The notes beneath the pieces were generated by a model. That model was given only the letters and a program-made list of their open reading frames with translations. It was not told where the DNA came from and did no database searches. From the NCBI RefSeq assembly GCF_900114705.1, contig NZ_FOTW01000005.1, forward strand, positions 186,001 to 250,000: DNA of 64,000 nt. The letters are read 5' to 3'. Every line of letters begins with the position of its first letter. The stretch's first letter is position 1. Position numbers and translations under genes: made by a program. Of this stretch, positions 31,501-45,400 are shown one piece after another. Origin of the DNA: Rugamonas rubra (lineage in GTDB: Bacteria > Pseudomonadota > Gammaproteobacteria > Burkholderiales > Burkholderiaceae_D).

Positions 31501-31576
31501 GCTGCGGTGCTGACCCTGCGGTGCTGCCCCCCTGGTCCTGTCGCATCCGTTCCTCCCCGTGCGGCCCGGATTGCCG

Positions 31577-32137
31577 TCAGATATTGGTGACGCGCATGCC
31601 CTTGGGCGGCGCGAAGTCCTTCACCGCGTCGATCAAGCCCACCTCCAGCGCCTCGGCGGCCGTCAGGTGCAGGTCGGAATAGGCGTGCACGCGCCAGTGC
31701 TCTTCGCTCAGGTGCACATGCTCGCGCAAAATTTGCTCGGTGCGCGCGTCGTCCGCCTGCAGGCCCTCGACGATGATGCGCAGCGCGTCCGGCCGCGCCC
31801 CGTGCGGCGCGCTGGCGTGCGACTTGTGCACCATGAAGCGGGCCGTTTCGCTGGCGTATCGTTGCTTGCCGGCAAGGTAGAGGATCACCGCGATCGAGGC
31901 CACCGCGCCGGCGTTGTAGGTGACCACCTTCAGCGGCAGCCGGCTCAGGTAGTTGTATAGGCAGATGCCGTCGCTGACATAGCCGCCGTTCGACTGGATC
32001 AGGATGTGCGCCGTCTCGACCCGGTCCTCGCTCATGTCGGCGACGGCGTCGAAGACGCGCCGCACCATGTCGCTGTTGACGTCGCCCGACAGGGTGAACC
32101 AGCCCTGCCCCGCATACTTCGCGTTCTCTTCGCCCAT
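31577..32137 (-). CDS. ClpP-like serine protease
   Basis: The 186-residue protein has the ClpP/crotonase fold. The nucleophile is serine 81 in AGAVASIAV, and histidine 104 is in RFMVHKSH. The ILIQSNGGYVSDG segment matches the ClpP IDSPGG region. It diverges from housekeeping ClpP (no GQAASMG, no MIHQP) and stands alone without clpX, so it is a ClpP-like paralogue of unknown partner. It is divergent from the glycine-cleavage operon. The frame is intact. Confidence 0.82.
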   Translation of the reverse strand: MGEENAKYAGQGWFTLSGDVNSDMVRRVFDAVADMSEDRVETAHILIQSNGGYVSDGICLYNYLSRLPLKVVTYNAGAVASIAVILYLAGKQRYASETARFMVHKSHASAPHGARPDALRIIVEGLQADDARTEQILREHVHLSEEHWRVHAYSDLHLTAAEALEVGLIDAVKDFAPPKGMRVTNI

Positions 32138-32235
32138 GGTGCCACCTGCAAAATTGAGTAAATCATTCTAGCAAAGAACACCGCCGCAAGCCGCCCCGTT
32201 GTACCCGTACAGTGCGCTAGCGCGCCGCCTCAAGA

Positions 32236-32264
32236 TTGACAGGAAGCCCCTTCTGACATATATT
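32236..32264 (+). promoter_or_regulatory. Strong sigma-70 promoter of the glycine cleavage operon
   Basis: TTGACA (32236-32241) and TATATT (32259-32264) are separated by exactly 17 bases. The first transcribed bases would fall just before the riboswitch, about 7-8 bases downstream. It is the best promoter match in the window. Confidence 0.85.
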
Positions 32265-32271
32265 CCCGAGT

Positions 32272-32482
32272 CTTGATCGGGAGAGGGCAAACTCGCGTTG
32301 CCGCCGAAGGGGCACTACCCAAAAACTCTCAGGCAAAAGGACCGATCAAGGGACCGGCGCGCATCGTTCGCGATGCGCCATCCGGCTCAACTCTGGAGAG
32401 CGGCCGCGGCACACGCCGGCGGCCCACCGAAGGGGCGCACGGGATTCGTCCCGTAATCTCTCAGGTACCAAGGACAGAGGGG
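32272..32482 (+). promoter_or_regulatory. Tandem glycine riboswitch
   Basis: Two glycine aptamers in series are visible. The first (about 32272-32350) is closed by TTGATCGG pairing with CCGATCAA and holds GCCGAAGGGGC and ACTCTCAGGCAAAAGGAC. The second (about 32391-32482) has CACCGAAGGGGC and AATCTCTCAGGTACCAAGGAC. Those are the conserved family cores. It ends about 80 bases before gcvT and should switch the operon on when glycine is plentiful. No obvious terminator follows, so control may be at translation initiation. Confidence 0.95.
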
Positions 32483-32563
32483 TCTGCGATCATTGTGGAA
32501 AAGGCTGCTTCAGCTCTTCCTTGCATGTTCTGTTAACCCCTTCTACGTTTGGACCGAGGAATT

Positions 32564-33691
<1,128 letters not shown>

Positions 33692-33802
33692 GGAAGGCGG
33701 CCGCCACGCGCGGCCGCATAAATACACTGCATAGTCATGCCGTAGAAGTATAAATAGAATTAATAATTAGTATTCAACAACATTTACCCTCTGGAGCCCC
33801 AC

Positions 33803-34183
33803 ATGAACATCCCTGCAGACCTGAAGTACACCGAATCCCACGAATGGGTGCGCCTGGAAGCTGACGGCAGCGTCACCGTCGGCATCACCGAGTTCGCCCA
33901 GGACGCGCTGGGCGACATCGTCTTCGTCGAACTGCCGAAGGTCGGCAACAGCTACGACGCCGGCGCCGACGCCGCCGTGGTCGAATCGGTCAAGGCCGCC
34001 AGCGACATCTACGCCCCGGTCGCCGGCGAAGTCATCGCCGTCAACGAGGACGTGGTCAGCGCCCCCGAGTCGATCAACGCCGACGCCTACGCCGCCTGGC
34101 TGTTCAAGATCAAGCCGAGCGACGCCGGCGCCATCGACGGCCTGCTCGACGCGGCCGCCTACGGCAAGACCACCGCAGCGTAA
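33803..34183 (+). CDS. gcvH: Glycine cleavage system H protein
   Basis: The 126-residue protein starts [14 protein letters not shown] and has its lipoyl lysine at position 64 in [12 protein letters not shown]. It shuttles the aminomethyl group between the P, T and L proteins. TCTGGAG precedes the ATG. It lies 111 bases after gcvT; that gap holds only a small GC hairpin. Confidence 0.97.
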   Translation: MNIPADLKYTESHEWVRLEADGSVTVGITEFAQDALGDIVFVELPKVGNSYDAGADAAVVESVKAASDIYAPVAGEVIAVNEDVVSAPESINADAYAAWLFKIKPSDAGAIDGLLDAAAYGKTTAA

Positions 34184-34193
34184 ACCACGCACC

Positions 34194-34219
34194 AGGCCAG
34201 CCTTCGCGCTGGCCTTTTT
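34194..34219 (+). terminator. Terminator/attenuator between gcvH and gcvP
   Basis: AGGCCAGC and GCTGGCCT form a perfect eight-pair stem with a six-base loop followed by TTTT. It stands 10 bases past the gcvH stop and 72 bases before gcvP, so it should lower gcvP transcription relative to gcvTH. Confidence 0.8.
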
Positions 34220-34290
34220 GCTGTACGCCCCCTCCCTGCCGAGCGCGCCCCGCGCGCGCCGGCGCAGCACTTTTTTGGCCCTGACAAATC

Positions 34291-37182
<2,892 letters not shown>

Positions 37183-37222
37183 GCGGGCAGGACTCAAAGG
37201 CGGACCGCAGGAGGTGCCCTTG

Positions 37223-37248
37223 AGGGTCAGACCCTAGGGTCTGACCCT
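37223..37248. repeat. Perfect 26-bp palindrome, copy 1
   Basis: A perfectly self-complementary 26-mer with arms AGGGTCAGACCCT/AGGGTCTGACCCT lies between the convergent gcvP and chemoreceptor genes. The identical sequence occurs at 40575 and 47192. It can form a 12-13 bp hairpin in either transcript and has no T-run. Confidence 0.95.
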
Positions 37249-37278
37249 GGATTTGCGCCCTTGGGTTTTGCCCGCTTC

Positions 37279-38946
37279 TCAGCTCCGGTTGGAAGCAAGA
37301 CGCAGCCGCGCCGCCTGGCCGACTGCGTTTTTTTTCGTCCCGCCGCCGCCCAGCGCCGGACCACCAGCGCCGGGACCGGCCCCCGGGCCGTCGCCATCGT
37401 CGAGCTTGAAGCGCTCTACCGCCTGCGACAGGTTCAAGGCCTGCTCCTGCAAGCCCTGCGCCGCCGAGGCGGCCTGCTCCACCAGCACCACGTTCTGCTG
37501 GGTCACCTGGTCCATCTGCACGATCGCCTCGTGCACGCCTTGCAGGCCGGCCGCCTGCAGCACGCTGGCCTGGCTGATCTGGCCGATCAACTCGCCCACC
37601 TGCTGCACCGAGCTGACGATGTCGGCCATGCTGCTGCCGGCCTCCTCCACCGCGCGGCTGCCCTGCTCGATCTCCGCCACCGAGGCGGCGACCAGCTGCT
37701 TGATCTCGCGCGCCGCCAGCGCCGAGCGCTGCGCCAGTTCGCGCACCTCGCCCGCCACCACGGCGAAGCCGAGCCCGTACGGCCCGGCGCGCGCCGCCTC
37801 CACCGCCGCGTTCAAGGCCAGCAGATTGCTCTGCATGGCCAGGCCGTCGATCACCCCGACGATCTCGCCGACCTGGCGCGAGCTGCCGCGGATCGAGGCC
37901 ATGGTCACCACCAGGCGCTGCACCACGTTGCCGCCGCGCTGGGCGAAGTCGCTGGCGCAGTGGGCCAGCTGGCGCGCCGTGCGGGCCTTGCTGGCGGTCT
38001 GCTTGACGGTGCTGCTGAGGTCCTGCATCGAGCTGCTGGTTTGCTCCAGCGTGCTGGCCGCCTGGCCGGTGCGGCTCGACAGGTCGGCGTTGCCCTCGGC
38101 GATCTCGCGCGAGGCGTCGTCGATCGCCTGGGCCGAGCCGAGGATGCCCTTCAGCGTGGTGTTCAGGTTGCGGATGCTGGTGTCGAGCGCGCGCGAGGTC
38201 TCGGCGATCTCGTCGCTGCCGTAGACCCGCTCGCGCACAGTCAGATTGCCCTCGGCCAGGTCGCGCGCCGCCGCGCCGATCTCGCCGACCTCCTTCAACA
38301 TGGCCTTGCGCACCGCCACCGTCACCAGCAGCGACAGGGCGATCGACAAGGCCACCACCAGCGGCATCAGGATCGAGATGGTCTTGAATTCGGCCTCGGC
38401 GCGGTGGTAGGCCGTTTCGCTGAGCTGCTGCTCCAGCGTGGACAGCTCCTGCAGGCGCAGCGCCACCACCTCGAAGGCGCGTTCGGCCTTGGACATGGCG
38501 TTGGCCGCCATCGACGGGTCGACCATGCTCAGCTCGACCACGTCGGCCACCGCCTTGACATACTGAGCATGGGCCGCCTGCGACTGGGCGACGAAGCGGC
38601 GCTCGGCGCCGTCGCTCTCGATGGCCATCTCGAGCTGGGCGAACTGGCGGTCCAGCACGGCGTGGCGGGCGTGCAGCTCGCGGATCAGCGCGTCCACCCG
38701 CGACGGCGAGAAGCTGGCGTTGATCCAGGTGAGCAGCTGGTAGCTTTGGGTGTGGGCGCGGTTGGCGCCGGCCACCAGCTCGTCGGCCGCCTTCATGCGG
38801 GCGGCGCGCTGCTGCACCATGTTGTCGAGCCAGTGGTTCTGCCGCACCAGGCCGAGATAGGCGCCGGCCGACAGCACGATCAACAGCAGCAGCACCACGC
38901 CGGGCGCCAGCAGCAGTTTCGGACCCAACCTCAGTTTGCTCAGCAT
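37279..38946 (-). CDS. Methyl-accepting chemotaxis-type protein with atypical signalling tip
   Basis: The ATG at 38946 (MLSKLRLGPKLLL) gives 555 residues: TM1 (about 8-28), a helical periplasmic domain (about 30-190), TM2 (about 192-212), HAMP and a methyl-accepting signalling domain. The region corresponding to the usual IAFQTN...AGEQGRGF tip reads LAMQSN...AGPYGLGF, so Met371, Pro389, Tyr390 and Leu392 replace residues that contact CheA/CheW or neighbouring dimers in E. coli Tsr. The flanking FAVVAGEVRELAQRSALAAREIK is intact, so this is real divergence, not a frameshift. The tail is Gly/Pro-rich without WETF. It follows the Cache gene at 39039 by 92 bases and is probably cotranscribed with it. 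Confidence 0.93.
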   Translation of the reverse strand: MLSKLRLGPKLLLAPGVVLLLLIVLSAGAYLGLVRQNHWLDNMVQQRAARMKAADELVAGANRAHTQSYQLLTWINASFSPSRVDALIRELHARHAVLDRQFAQLEMAIESDGAERRFVAQSQAAHAQYVKAVADVVELSMVDPSMAANAMSKAERAFEVVALRLQELSTLEQQLSETAYHRAEAEFKTISILMPLVVALSIALSLLVTVAVRKAMLKEVGEIGAAARDLAEGNLTVRERVYGSDEIAETSRALDTSIRNLNTTLKGILGSAQAIDDASREIAEGNADLSSRTGQAASTLEQTSSSMQDLSSTVKQTASKARTARQLAHCASDFAQRGGNVVQRLVVTMASIRGSSRQVGEIVGVIDGLAMQSNLLALNAAVEAARAGPYGLGFAVVAGEVRELAQRSALAAREIKQLVAASVAEIEQGSRAVEEAGSSMADIVSSVQQVGELIGQISQASVLQAAGLQGVHEAIVQMDQVTQQNVVLVEQAASAAQGLQEQALNLSQAVERFKLDDGDGPGAGPGAGGPALGGGGTKKNAVGQAARLRLASNRS

Positions 38947-39038
38947 ATCGTCCCACCAGGTGTGCGCGGCCGGCCGCATGGGCGGCGCGCCGCATGCCGC
39001 CCGCGCCGGCGCGACGGCCGGCGCGACTAACGCCAGTG

Positions 39039-39515
39039 CTAGTGCTTGTAGATGCCCGCCTCGAGGGCGATGTCGTCGACCCGCAGCACATAGGTCGACT
39101 TGGCCTCGACCTTGCCGGTGGTCGGGTTGCGGAACTTGTAGTCGACCCAGCCCTTGCCCTTGCCCTTGGCCATCGCCACCAGCTCCTGGCGGAAGGGCTT
39201 GCCGTCGGCGTCGGGCACGTCGAGCAGGTTTTTGCCGATCAGCGCGGTGGTCGGATGGGCCACGGTGATGCCGTCCAGATCGCGCATCGCCAGGTACAGG
39301 CTGCCCAGGTTGAATTCCGGGTCCTTGCTGTTGATGCGCTTGACCATTTCGGCCTTGCCGTGCTGGCGGACGAACTGGGCGCCCTTCTCGGCCAGCGCGA
39401 TGGCATCCTTTTCGTTGGCCATGGCCGGCGTGGCCGCCGCCGGCGTGGCGGCCAGCACCAGTTGGCCGCAGGCGCCCAGCGCCAGCAGCAACGACAGCAC
39501 GATCCGAGTGTTCAT
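39039..39515 (-). CDS. Periplasmic single-Cache domain protein
   Basis: The 158-residue protein has a signal peptide (MNTRIVLSLLLALGACGQL...) and a single Cache domain (about 35-158) with LIGKNLLDVPDADGKPF and KGKGWVDYKFRNP. These blocks match its paralogue at 12649. AAGGAG precedes the ATG. It has no transmembrane or output part after signal removal. The next gene is the atypical chemoreceptor, which suggests the pair could form a two-part receptor; that is inference. Confidence 0.82.
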   Translation of the reverse strand: MNTRIVLSLLLALGACGQLVLAATPAAATPAMANEKDAIALAEKGAQFVRQHGKAEMVKRINSKDPEFNLGSLYLAMRDLDGITVAHPTTALIGKNLLDVPDADGKPFRQELVAMAKGKGKGWVDYKFRNPTTGKVEAKSTYVLRVDDIALEAGIYKH

Positions 39516-39739
39516 GTTTTCTCCTTGACGATGACGGCCCGTCGCGCCATGGTCCGGCTTGAGCAGGTATGATGGGTGGCACGGCGGACCCGCCGCGCGG
39601 GCACGATATGCCTAGGCGCAATCTTGCCTAGGCGCATGTCGTACTGTACGACGCTTGCCCCGCGCCGGCCTTGCGCTGGCGCAAACCGCCGGCCGGCGCA
39701 GGGCCCGGCGCAACGCCCACCAAGACCACCAGGAACACC

Positions 39740-40075
39740 ATGACACCATCGCTCAAGGCCGCACTCGTCAACGGCTTGCTGTTCCCCGGCCTCGGCCACC
39801 TGTTGCTGCGGCGCGCCGGGCGCGGCTGCCTGTTCCTACTGCCGACGCTGCTGGCGGGCGGCTACCTGTTGCGCCGGATGGCCCAGTTGATCATGCCGCT
39901 GGCCGAGCAGGTCGCCAGCGGCGCCCTGCCGTTCGACCCGGAGCTGATCGCGCAACGGGTCGAGGCCGCCGGCCTCGCCGGCCCGGCCGGCAACCTGGCC
40001 GCGCTGGTGCTGCTGGTCTGCTGGCTCGGCAGCGTGCTCGACGCGCTATGGCTGGGCCGGCAACACCACCACTGA
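39740..40075 (+). CDS. Small membrane protein of unknown function
   Basis: The 111-residue protein, started at the ATG behind CCAGGAA, has an N-terminal hydrophobic hairpin containing LFPGLGHLLLRRAGRG, a second hydrophobic segment around 25-45, and a C-terminal helix ending near LGSVLDALWLG, then a His-rich end (RQHHH). No family is recognised. It is 46 bases ahead of the cupin gene and may be cotranscribed. Confidence 0.65.
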   Translation: MTPSLKAALVNGLLFPGLGHLLLRRAGRGCLFLLPTLLAGGYLLRRMAQLIMPLAEQVASGALPFDPELIAQRVEAAGLAGPAGNLAALVLLVCWLGSVLDALWLGRQHHH

Positions 40076-40121
40076 CACCGGGGCCGCACGCCCTTCCACC
40101 CACCCACGTAAAGGAAATGCC

Positions 40122-40535
40122 ATGACCGCACATGCCGTGACCGCAAGCCCCCTGAAGCGTAGCCTGATCGCCATCCTGCTGCTGGCCAGCGCCAGCACCG
40201 CGCTGGCGCAAAACGCCGGCCTGCGCCGCAGCGTGGTGCAGAAGAACGATGTGTCGGTGGAGGGCCGCGAGGCGGTGGTGGCGCGGGTCGAGATCGACCC
40301 CGGCGTGCAGGCCGGCCGCCATTCCCATCCCGGCGACGAGATCAGCTACGTGCTGGAGGGCGAAGGCGAGCTGCTGGTCGACGGCGAGCCGCCGCGCCAT
40401 TTGAAGGCCGGCGAGGCCTTCGTCATCCCGGCCGGCAAGGTACACGACGCGCGCAACACCGGCAGCGCCGTGATGCGCCTGGTCGGCGTCTACGTGGTGG
40501 AAAAGGGCAAGCCGCTGGCGACGCCGGCCAAGTAG
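40122..40535 (+). CDS. Periplasmic cupin-domain protein
   Basis: The 137-residue protein has a signal peptide (LIAILLLASASTALA). One cupin barrel follows, with the first motif around RHSHPGDEISYVLEGEGEL (metal histidines and glutamate) and the second around FVIPAGKVHDARNTG. It could bind a metal in the periplasm. Many such secreted cupins exist without a known substrate. Confidence 0.82.
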   Translation: MTAHAVTASPLKRSLIAILLLASASTALAQNAGLRRSVVQKNDVSVEGREAVVARVEIDPGVQAGRHSHPGDEISYVLEGEGELLVDGEPPRHLKAGEAFVIPAGKVHDARNTGSAVMRLVGVYVVEKGKPLATPAK

Positions 40536-40574
40536 GCGACGTCTTCACGCCGGCAAAACCCAACGACACAACCA

Positions 40575-40600
40575 AGGGTCAGACCCTAGGGTCTGACCCT
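40575..40600. repeat. Perfect 26-bp palindrome, copy 2
   Basis: Identical to copy 1 and placed between the convergent cupin and prfC genes. Flanking AAAACCCAA (about 40556) and TTGGGT...TTTT (about 40614) could extend it to a larger inverted structure. Confidence 0.95.
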
Positions 40601-40653
40601 GGCTCTCCGCCTTTGGGTGGTTTTGAAGCCGCCGGCACCTTGAGGCCCATCCC

Positions 40654-40686
40654 AAAAAAACGCCCGGGCTTTGCGCGCCGGGCGGT
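40654..40686 (-). terminator. Terminator of prfC
   Basis: On the minus strand CGCCCGG pairs with CCGGGCG around an 11-base loop and is followed by seven Ts (40660-40654). It lies 45 bases past the prfC stop. Confidence 0.88.
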
Positions 40687-40730
40687 CTTTTGTCGGCCGT
40701 GGCGGCCGACGTGTCGCGCTGGACGAACCC

Positions 40731-42410
40731 TTAGGCCAGCTTGGCCGAGTGCTCGCGCGTGGCGTGGAACTTCAGCTTGGGCCAGCGTTCCTCGGTCAGG
40801 CGCAGGTTGACGCCGGAGGTGGCCAGGTAGGCCATGTTGCCGGCGGCGTCGTAGGCGACGTTGTGGCCCAGCGCGTTCTCGAAGTCGGCCAGGGCCTTCT
40901 TGTCGTCGCTGGAGATCCAGCGCGCGCTGCTGATGCTGGTGCCCTCGAAGACGGCGTCGACGCCGTACTCGTTGAGCAACCGGCTGGCCACCACCTCGAA
41001 CTGCAGCACGCCGACCGCGCCCAACACCAGCTCGCCGCCCTGCACCGGCTTGAAGACCTGCACCGCGCCCTCCTCGCCGAGCTGCTGCAAGCCCTTATGC
41101 AGCTGCTTGATCTTCAGCGGATTGCGGATGCGCACCGAGCGGAAGAAGTCCGGCGCGAAGTACGGGATGCCGGTGAAGGTGAGCAGCTCGCCCTCGGAGA
41201 AGCTGTCGCCGATCTGCATGTTGCCGTGGTTCGGCAGGCCGATGATGTCGCCGGCGTAGGCCTCTTCCACCTGCTCGCGCGACGATGCCATGAAGGTCAC
41301 CACCGACGATACCTTGATCTCGCGGCCCAGACGCAGGTGCTTGACCTTCATGCCGCGCTCGAAGCGTCCCGAGCACACGCGCAGGAAGGCGATGCGGTCG
41401 CGGTGGGCCGGGTCCATATTGGCCTGGATCTTGAACACGAAGCCGGTGAACGGCTGCTCGGCCGGATCGACCACACGCACCGTGGCGTCGCGCGGACGCG
41501 GCGCCGGCGCCCAGTCGACCAGCGCCGAAAGGATCTCGCGCACGCCGAAGTTGTTGATGGCCGAGCCGAAGAACACCGGCGTCTGCACGCCCGACAGGAA
41601 CTCGTCCAGATTGAACGGGTGGGAGGCGCCGTGCACCAGCTCCACCTCCATCTTCAACTGGTCCATCTCCAGCGGGAACATCTCCTGCAGGCGCGGATTG
41701 TCGATGCCCTTGATGACCTCGAAGGCGCCGTCGGCCTTTTCCTCGCCGGCCTTGAACAGCATGATCTCGTCGTTCAGCAGGTGGTAGACGCCGCGGAAGT
41801 TCTTGCCCATGCCGATCGGCCAGGTGACCGGCGCGCATTGGATCTTCAGCACCGATTCGAGCTCGTCGAGCAGTTCCAGCGGATCGCGCGTTTCGCGGTC
41901 CATCTTGTTCATGAAGGTGACGATCGGCGTGTTGCGCATGCGGCAAACCGCCAGCAGCTTGATGGTCTGCGCCTCGACACCCTTGGCCGCGTCGATCACC
42001 ATCAGGGCCGAGTCGACCGCCGTCAGCACGCGGTAGGTGTCTTCCGAGAAGTCCTGGTGGCCGGGGGTGTCGAGCAGGTTGATGACGTGGTCGCGGTGCT
42101 CGAACTGCATCACCGAGGAGGCCACGGAAATGCCGCGCTGCTTCTCGATCTCCATCCAGTCGGAGGTGGCGTGGCGGCCGCTCTTGCGCGCCTTGACCGT
42201 GCCGGCCATTTGGATCGCGCCCGAGAACAGCAGCAGCTTTTCGGTCAGCGTGGTCTTACCCGCATCCGGGTGGGAAATGATGCCGAAGGTGCGGCGGCGC
42301 TGCACTTCGCGGGCGATCAGCGCCGGCGTTTTGGCGCTGCTGGCCGGGGCGGAATCGTCGTTCAATTCGGGTATTGTGTTTTCGGTATCGTTGGCCATAG
42401 TCGCGACCAT
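40731..42410 (-). CDS. prfC: Peptide chain release factor 3
   Basis: The ATG at 42410 gives 559 residues; another ATG at 42398 is in frame. The GTPase motifs are [25 protein letters not shown] and NKMD, and the RF3-specific block [18 protein letters not shown] follows the P-loop. The first 33 residues form a poorly conserved extension. RF3 recycles RF1/RF2 after peptide release. The frame is open further upstream through the pil operon, but this is a shadow. Confidence 0.96.
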   Translation of the reverse strand: MVATMANDTENTIPELNDDSAPASSAKTPALIAREVQRRRTFGIISHPDAGKTTLTEKLLLFSGAIQMAGTVKARKSGRHATSDWMEIEKQRGISVASSVMQFEHRDHVINLLDTPGHQDFSEDTYRVLTAVDSALMVIDAAKGVEAQTIKLLAVCRMRNTPIVTFMNKMDRETRDPLELLDELESVLKIQCAPVTWPIGMGKNFRGVYHLLNDEIMLFKAGEEKADGAFEVIKGIDNPRLQEMFPLEMDQLKMEVELVHGASHPFNLDEFLSGVQTPVFFGSAINNFGVREILSALVDWAPAPRPRDATVRVVDPAEQPFTGFVFKIQANMDPAHRDRIAFLRVCSGRFERGMKVKHLRLGREIKVSSVVTFMASSREQVEEAYAGDIIGLPNHGNMQIGDSFSEGELLTFTGIPYFAPDFFRSVRIRNPLKIKQLHKGLQQLGEEGAVQVFKPVQGGELVLGAVGVLQFEVVASRLLNEYGVDAVFEGTSISSARWISSDDKKALADFENALGHNVAYDAAGNMAYLATSGVNLRLTEERWPKLKFHATREHSAKLA

Positions 42411-42496
42411 ATTATGGCCCCGCAAAAAACCTTCAATTTTACCGATAGTTGGGGCTTTCGTGTGAACTGTTTCCCCGCTATCGGCCCGGCCCGGCC

Positions 42497-45400
42497 TCAA
42501 TCGCCCTTGACCCGGCGCCAGCCGACCCGGTGGGCGGCGGCCGAGTTCTGCTCGGCCAGCGACTTGGTGCGCGTTTCGCCGGTGGCCATGGTGCTGATCA
42601 TCTTCAGCTCGCCCTTGGGCAGGCGGATGATGATGAAGCCGACCGCCGCCGAGGTGTTCGACAAGGTGCTGCCGGCCGGCTGGCCGGACACCGCGCTGCC
42701 GTCGCAGACGTCGACCTGGTAGCTGTTGCTCGAGCCGCCCACCGAGCAGGCCGACGACGAGGTCGGCATATTCGTCACCACGTTGGCGACCCCGCTGACG
42801 ATCTGCGGGTCGAGGTTCATGCGCTCGCCGGCGTTGAGCTTCCAGTCGAAGAACCAGCCGCTCTTCTGCCCCAGGTCGACCTGGTTGCTGGTGATGGCGT
42901 AGGTGTTGGTGTTGCTGCTCGAGCCGGCCAGGCTGAGGGTCTGCTCGACCATGCTGGAACCGCGCAGGTTGGCGACGGCGCTGCCGCTGTCCTTCAGCAG
43001 GTACAGGCTCTGCACGTCGGTGTTGGAGGTGTCGGGCACGTCGAGCAGGCGGCCGGTGCCGAACAAGACCACGCGCTGCGCCGTCTCGGTGACGGTGGTG
43101 ATGCCGTTCACGGTGCTGCTGGCGCTGACCGCGCACAGCGTCACGTCGGGCCGCGTGGTGATCGGCTGCAGCGCGCCGGCGTCGCCCATCTTCAGCACCG
43201 CCACGGCGCTGCTGTTCGGGTCGCTCATGTCGAAGCGCCACATCTGGCCCTGGTTGTCGCCGCCGTAGACGTAGGTGGTGCTCGGGTCGGTGCTCGGGTC
43301 GAGCGAGATCGAGGTGATCTTGGCCAGGCCGGACGGCGTCGTCGTGTCGCCGGCCAGGGTCGACACCTTCTTCAACACCGCGCCGGTGGCCACGTCGACG
43401 ATGAACAGGATGCCCTGGCCGCTGCCGCCGGCCACGCCGTCGACGCCGGGCACGTTGTTGTAGCCGGAGGTGAGGAAGACCACCCATTTGCCCTGCCACA
43501 TGCCGAACTGCGGATTGCCGAAGGAGAGCCCGAGGTCGGTGTCGTTGCGCGCGCAGACGTTGGCGTCGGCGCACAGTTCCCACAGCGCCACCGGATGCGC
43601 CGGGTCGGTCACGTCGAGCGCGTAGTAGCCGCGGCCGCCGCCGTTCAGGCCGGCCACCAGCACGCTCTTCCAGACGCCGCCGATCTGCACGTCGGCCAGC
43701 TCGGGCGAGGCGTCGGTGCTGAACTGGTGGTTGGTGCCGTAGGTGGTGCTGGCCAGCGCGTACAGCTTCCTCATGGTGATGCGCGGCGCGTAGGCCCACA
43801 GCTCCTCGCCGCTGGCGGCGCTGAAGGCGTGCAGCATGCCGTCGTTGGCGGCGGCGAACACGGTGCCGGCGCGGCCGGCGTTGGCGCTCTTGAAGGCGCT
43901 GTAGCCGCTGGTCAGGAAGCTCTTGCGCGGGTCGCGCAGATAGGCCGGCTTGGACGAGGCGATGTCGCCCAGCACGATGGGGATCGGGCCCGGCGAGCCG
44001 GCCGGCGTGTTGGGCGTCAGCGTGTAGGCGCGGAACAGCTGGTCGTCGGCGTGCTGCTGCTGGCCGCGCAGCCAGTTGACCAGGTTGTTGCCGTCGTTGA
44101 CCACGGCCTTGTCGGCGGCCGACAGCAGCGTGCACTGCGACAGCGCGGCACACTTGTTGTCGAACCAGCCCTTCTCGGCACCCGACATGGCGGCGTAGCT
44201 GAAGTTCTTCAGCGCGCCGCTGCCGGCGTCGAGCATGTAGATGGTGCGCGTGTCGCTGGCGGCGGCCACCTTCTGGCCCACCTTGTCGGAGCTGGTCCAG
44301 CTGGCCGTGCCGCCGACGATGCCGGTGGCCGGGTCGATCTTTTTGTCGGACAGCTCGCCGTACCATTTGACGGTGGTGAAGGTGGCGGAAAAAATGTCGT
44401 TGTCCTGTTGCGAGATGTTCGGCGTCGACGTCGCGGCGGCAGCCGCCGCGCCTATCTTCACCTGCATGTTGGCCAGCGCCGAGCTGAGGCCGTCGACCAC
44501 CTCGCGCGGCTCGTTGGCGCTGAAGTACTTGCCATGGCCGTTGACGGCGGCGTGCCACAGGTCGTCGACCCGCTCCTGCACCGTGCTGGCGGTGTTGCTC
44601 ACGTCCGGGTTGGGCCAGACGTAGGCGCCGCCGCCGTTCCACGGGCAGCCCGAGCTGGCGGCTGTGATCAGGTTGTAGAAATCGCCACCGACCTTGGGCG
44701 CCGAGTCGTAGTTGGCCTCGTAGGTCATCACGCCGTCCACGCCCAGCCCCAGGGTGTAGGTGTTCATGTGCAGGTGGGTGTTCTCGCCGCCGGCCGCCGG
44801 CACCGAGCCGGGCTTGCTCATGTCCGGCTCCAGCGAGGGCCGCAGCGACACCGTGGTGGTGCTGGAGCCGCCGTTGTACCAGTGCAGCGCGACGTCGGCG
44901 ATCGAGGGTTGGCTCTGCGCACGCGCGTCGACGCAGCCGCGCGCCTGGCTGCAGAAGCGCGCCGCGTTCTCGACGTTGTCGTTGTTGACGACGTTGGCCG
45001 TCGAGCTGCCGTTCCAATAGCCGTCGGTGGTGAGGATCATGAAGTTCTGCTGGCAGGGGTACTGCACCACCTCGCTGCCGGCGGCGTAGTTGTAGGGCGC
45101 CAGGTTGCCGAACATGCGGCCGACGTTGTCCATCGCCGTGCGGATCGGCGTCGAACCGGTGGTGGTGGTGTTGTACAGCAGGGTGTACCAGGTGCTGCGC
45201 GCGCTGCCGGTGAAGTCGGCCGGCTTCATGTCGATGGCGCCGGCCGCGCCGGTCACCGACAGCTTGGCGTAGCCGACCTTGTAGTTGCCGGTGATCGGCG
45301 AGAAGGCGATGCCGACCGAGCTCTTCATCATCTGCAGCCGGGTCTTGTAGTAGGCGTACCAGTTGGCGAAGTTGGTCATCTCCTCGGCGTAGCTGCAGAC

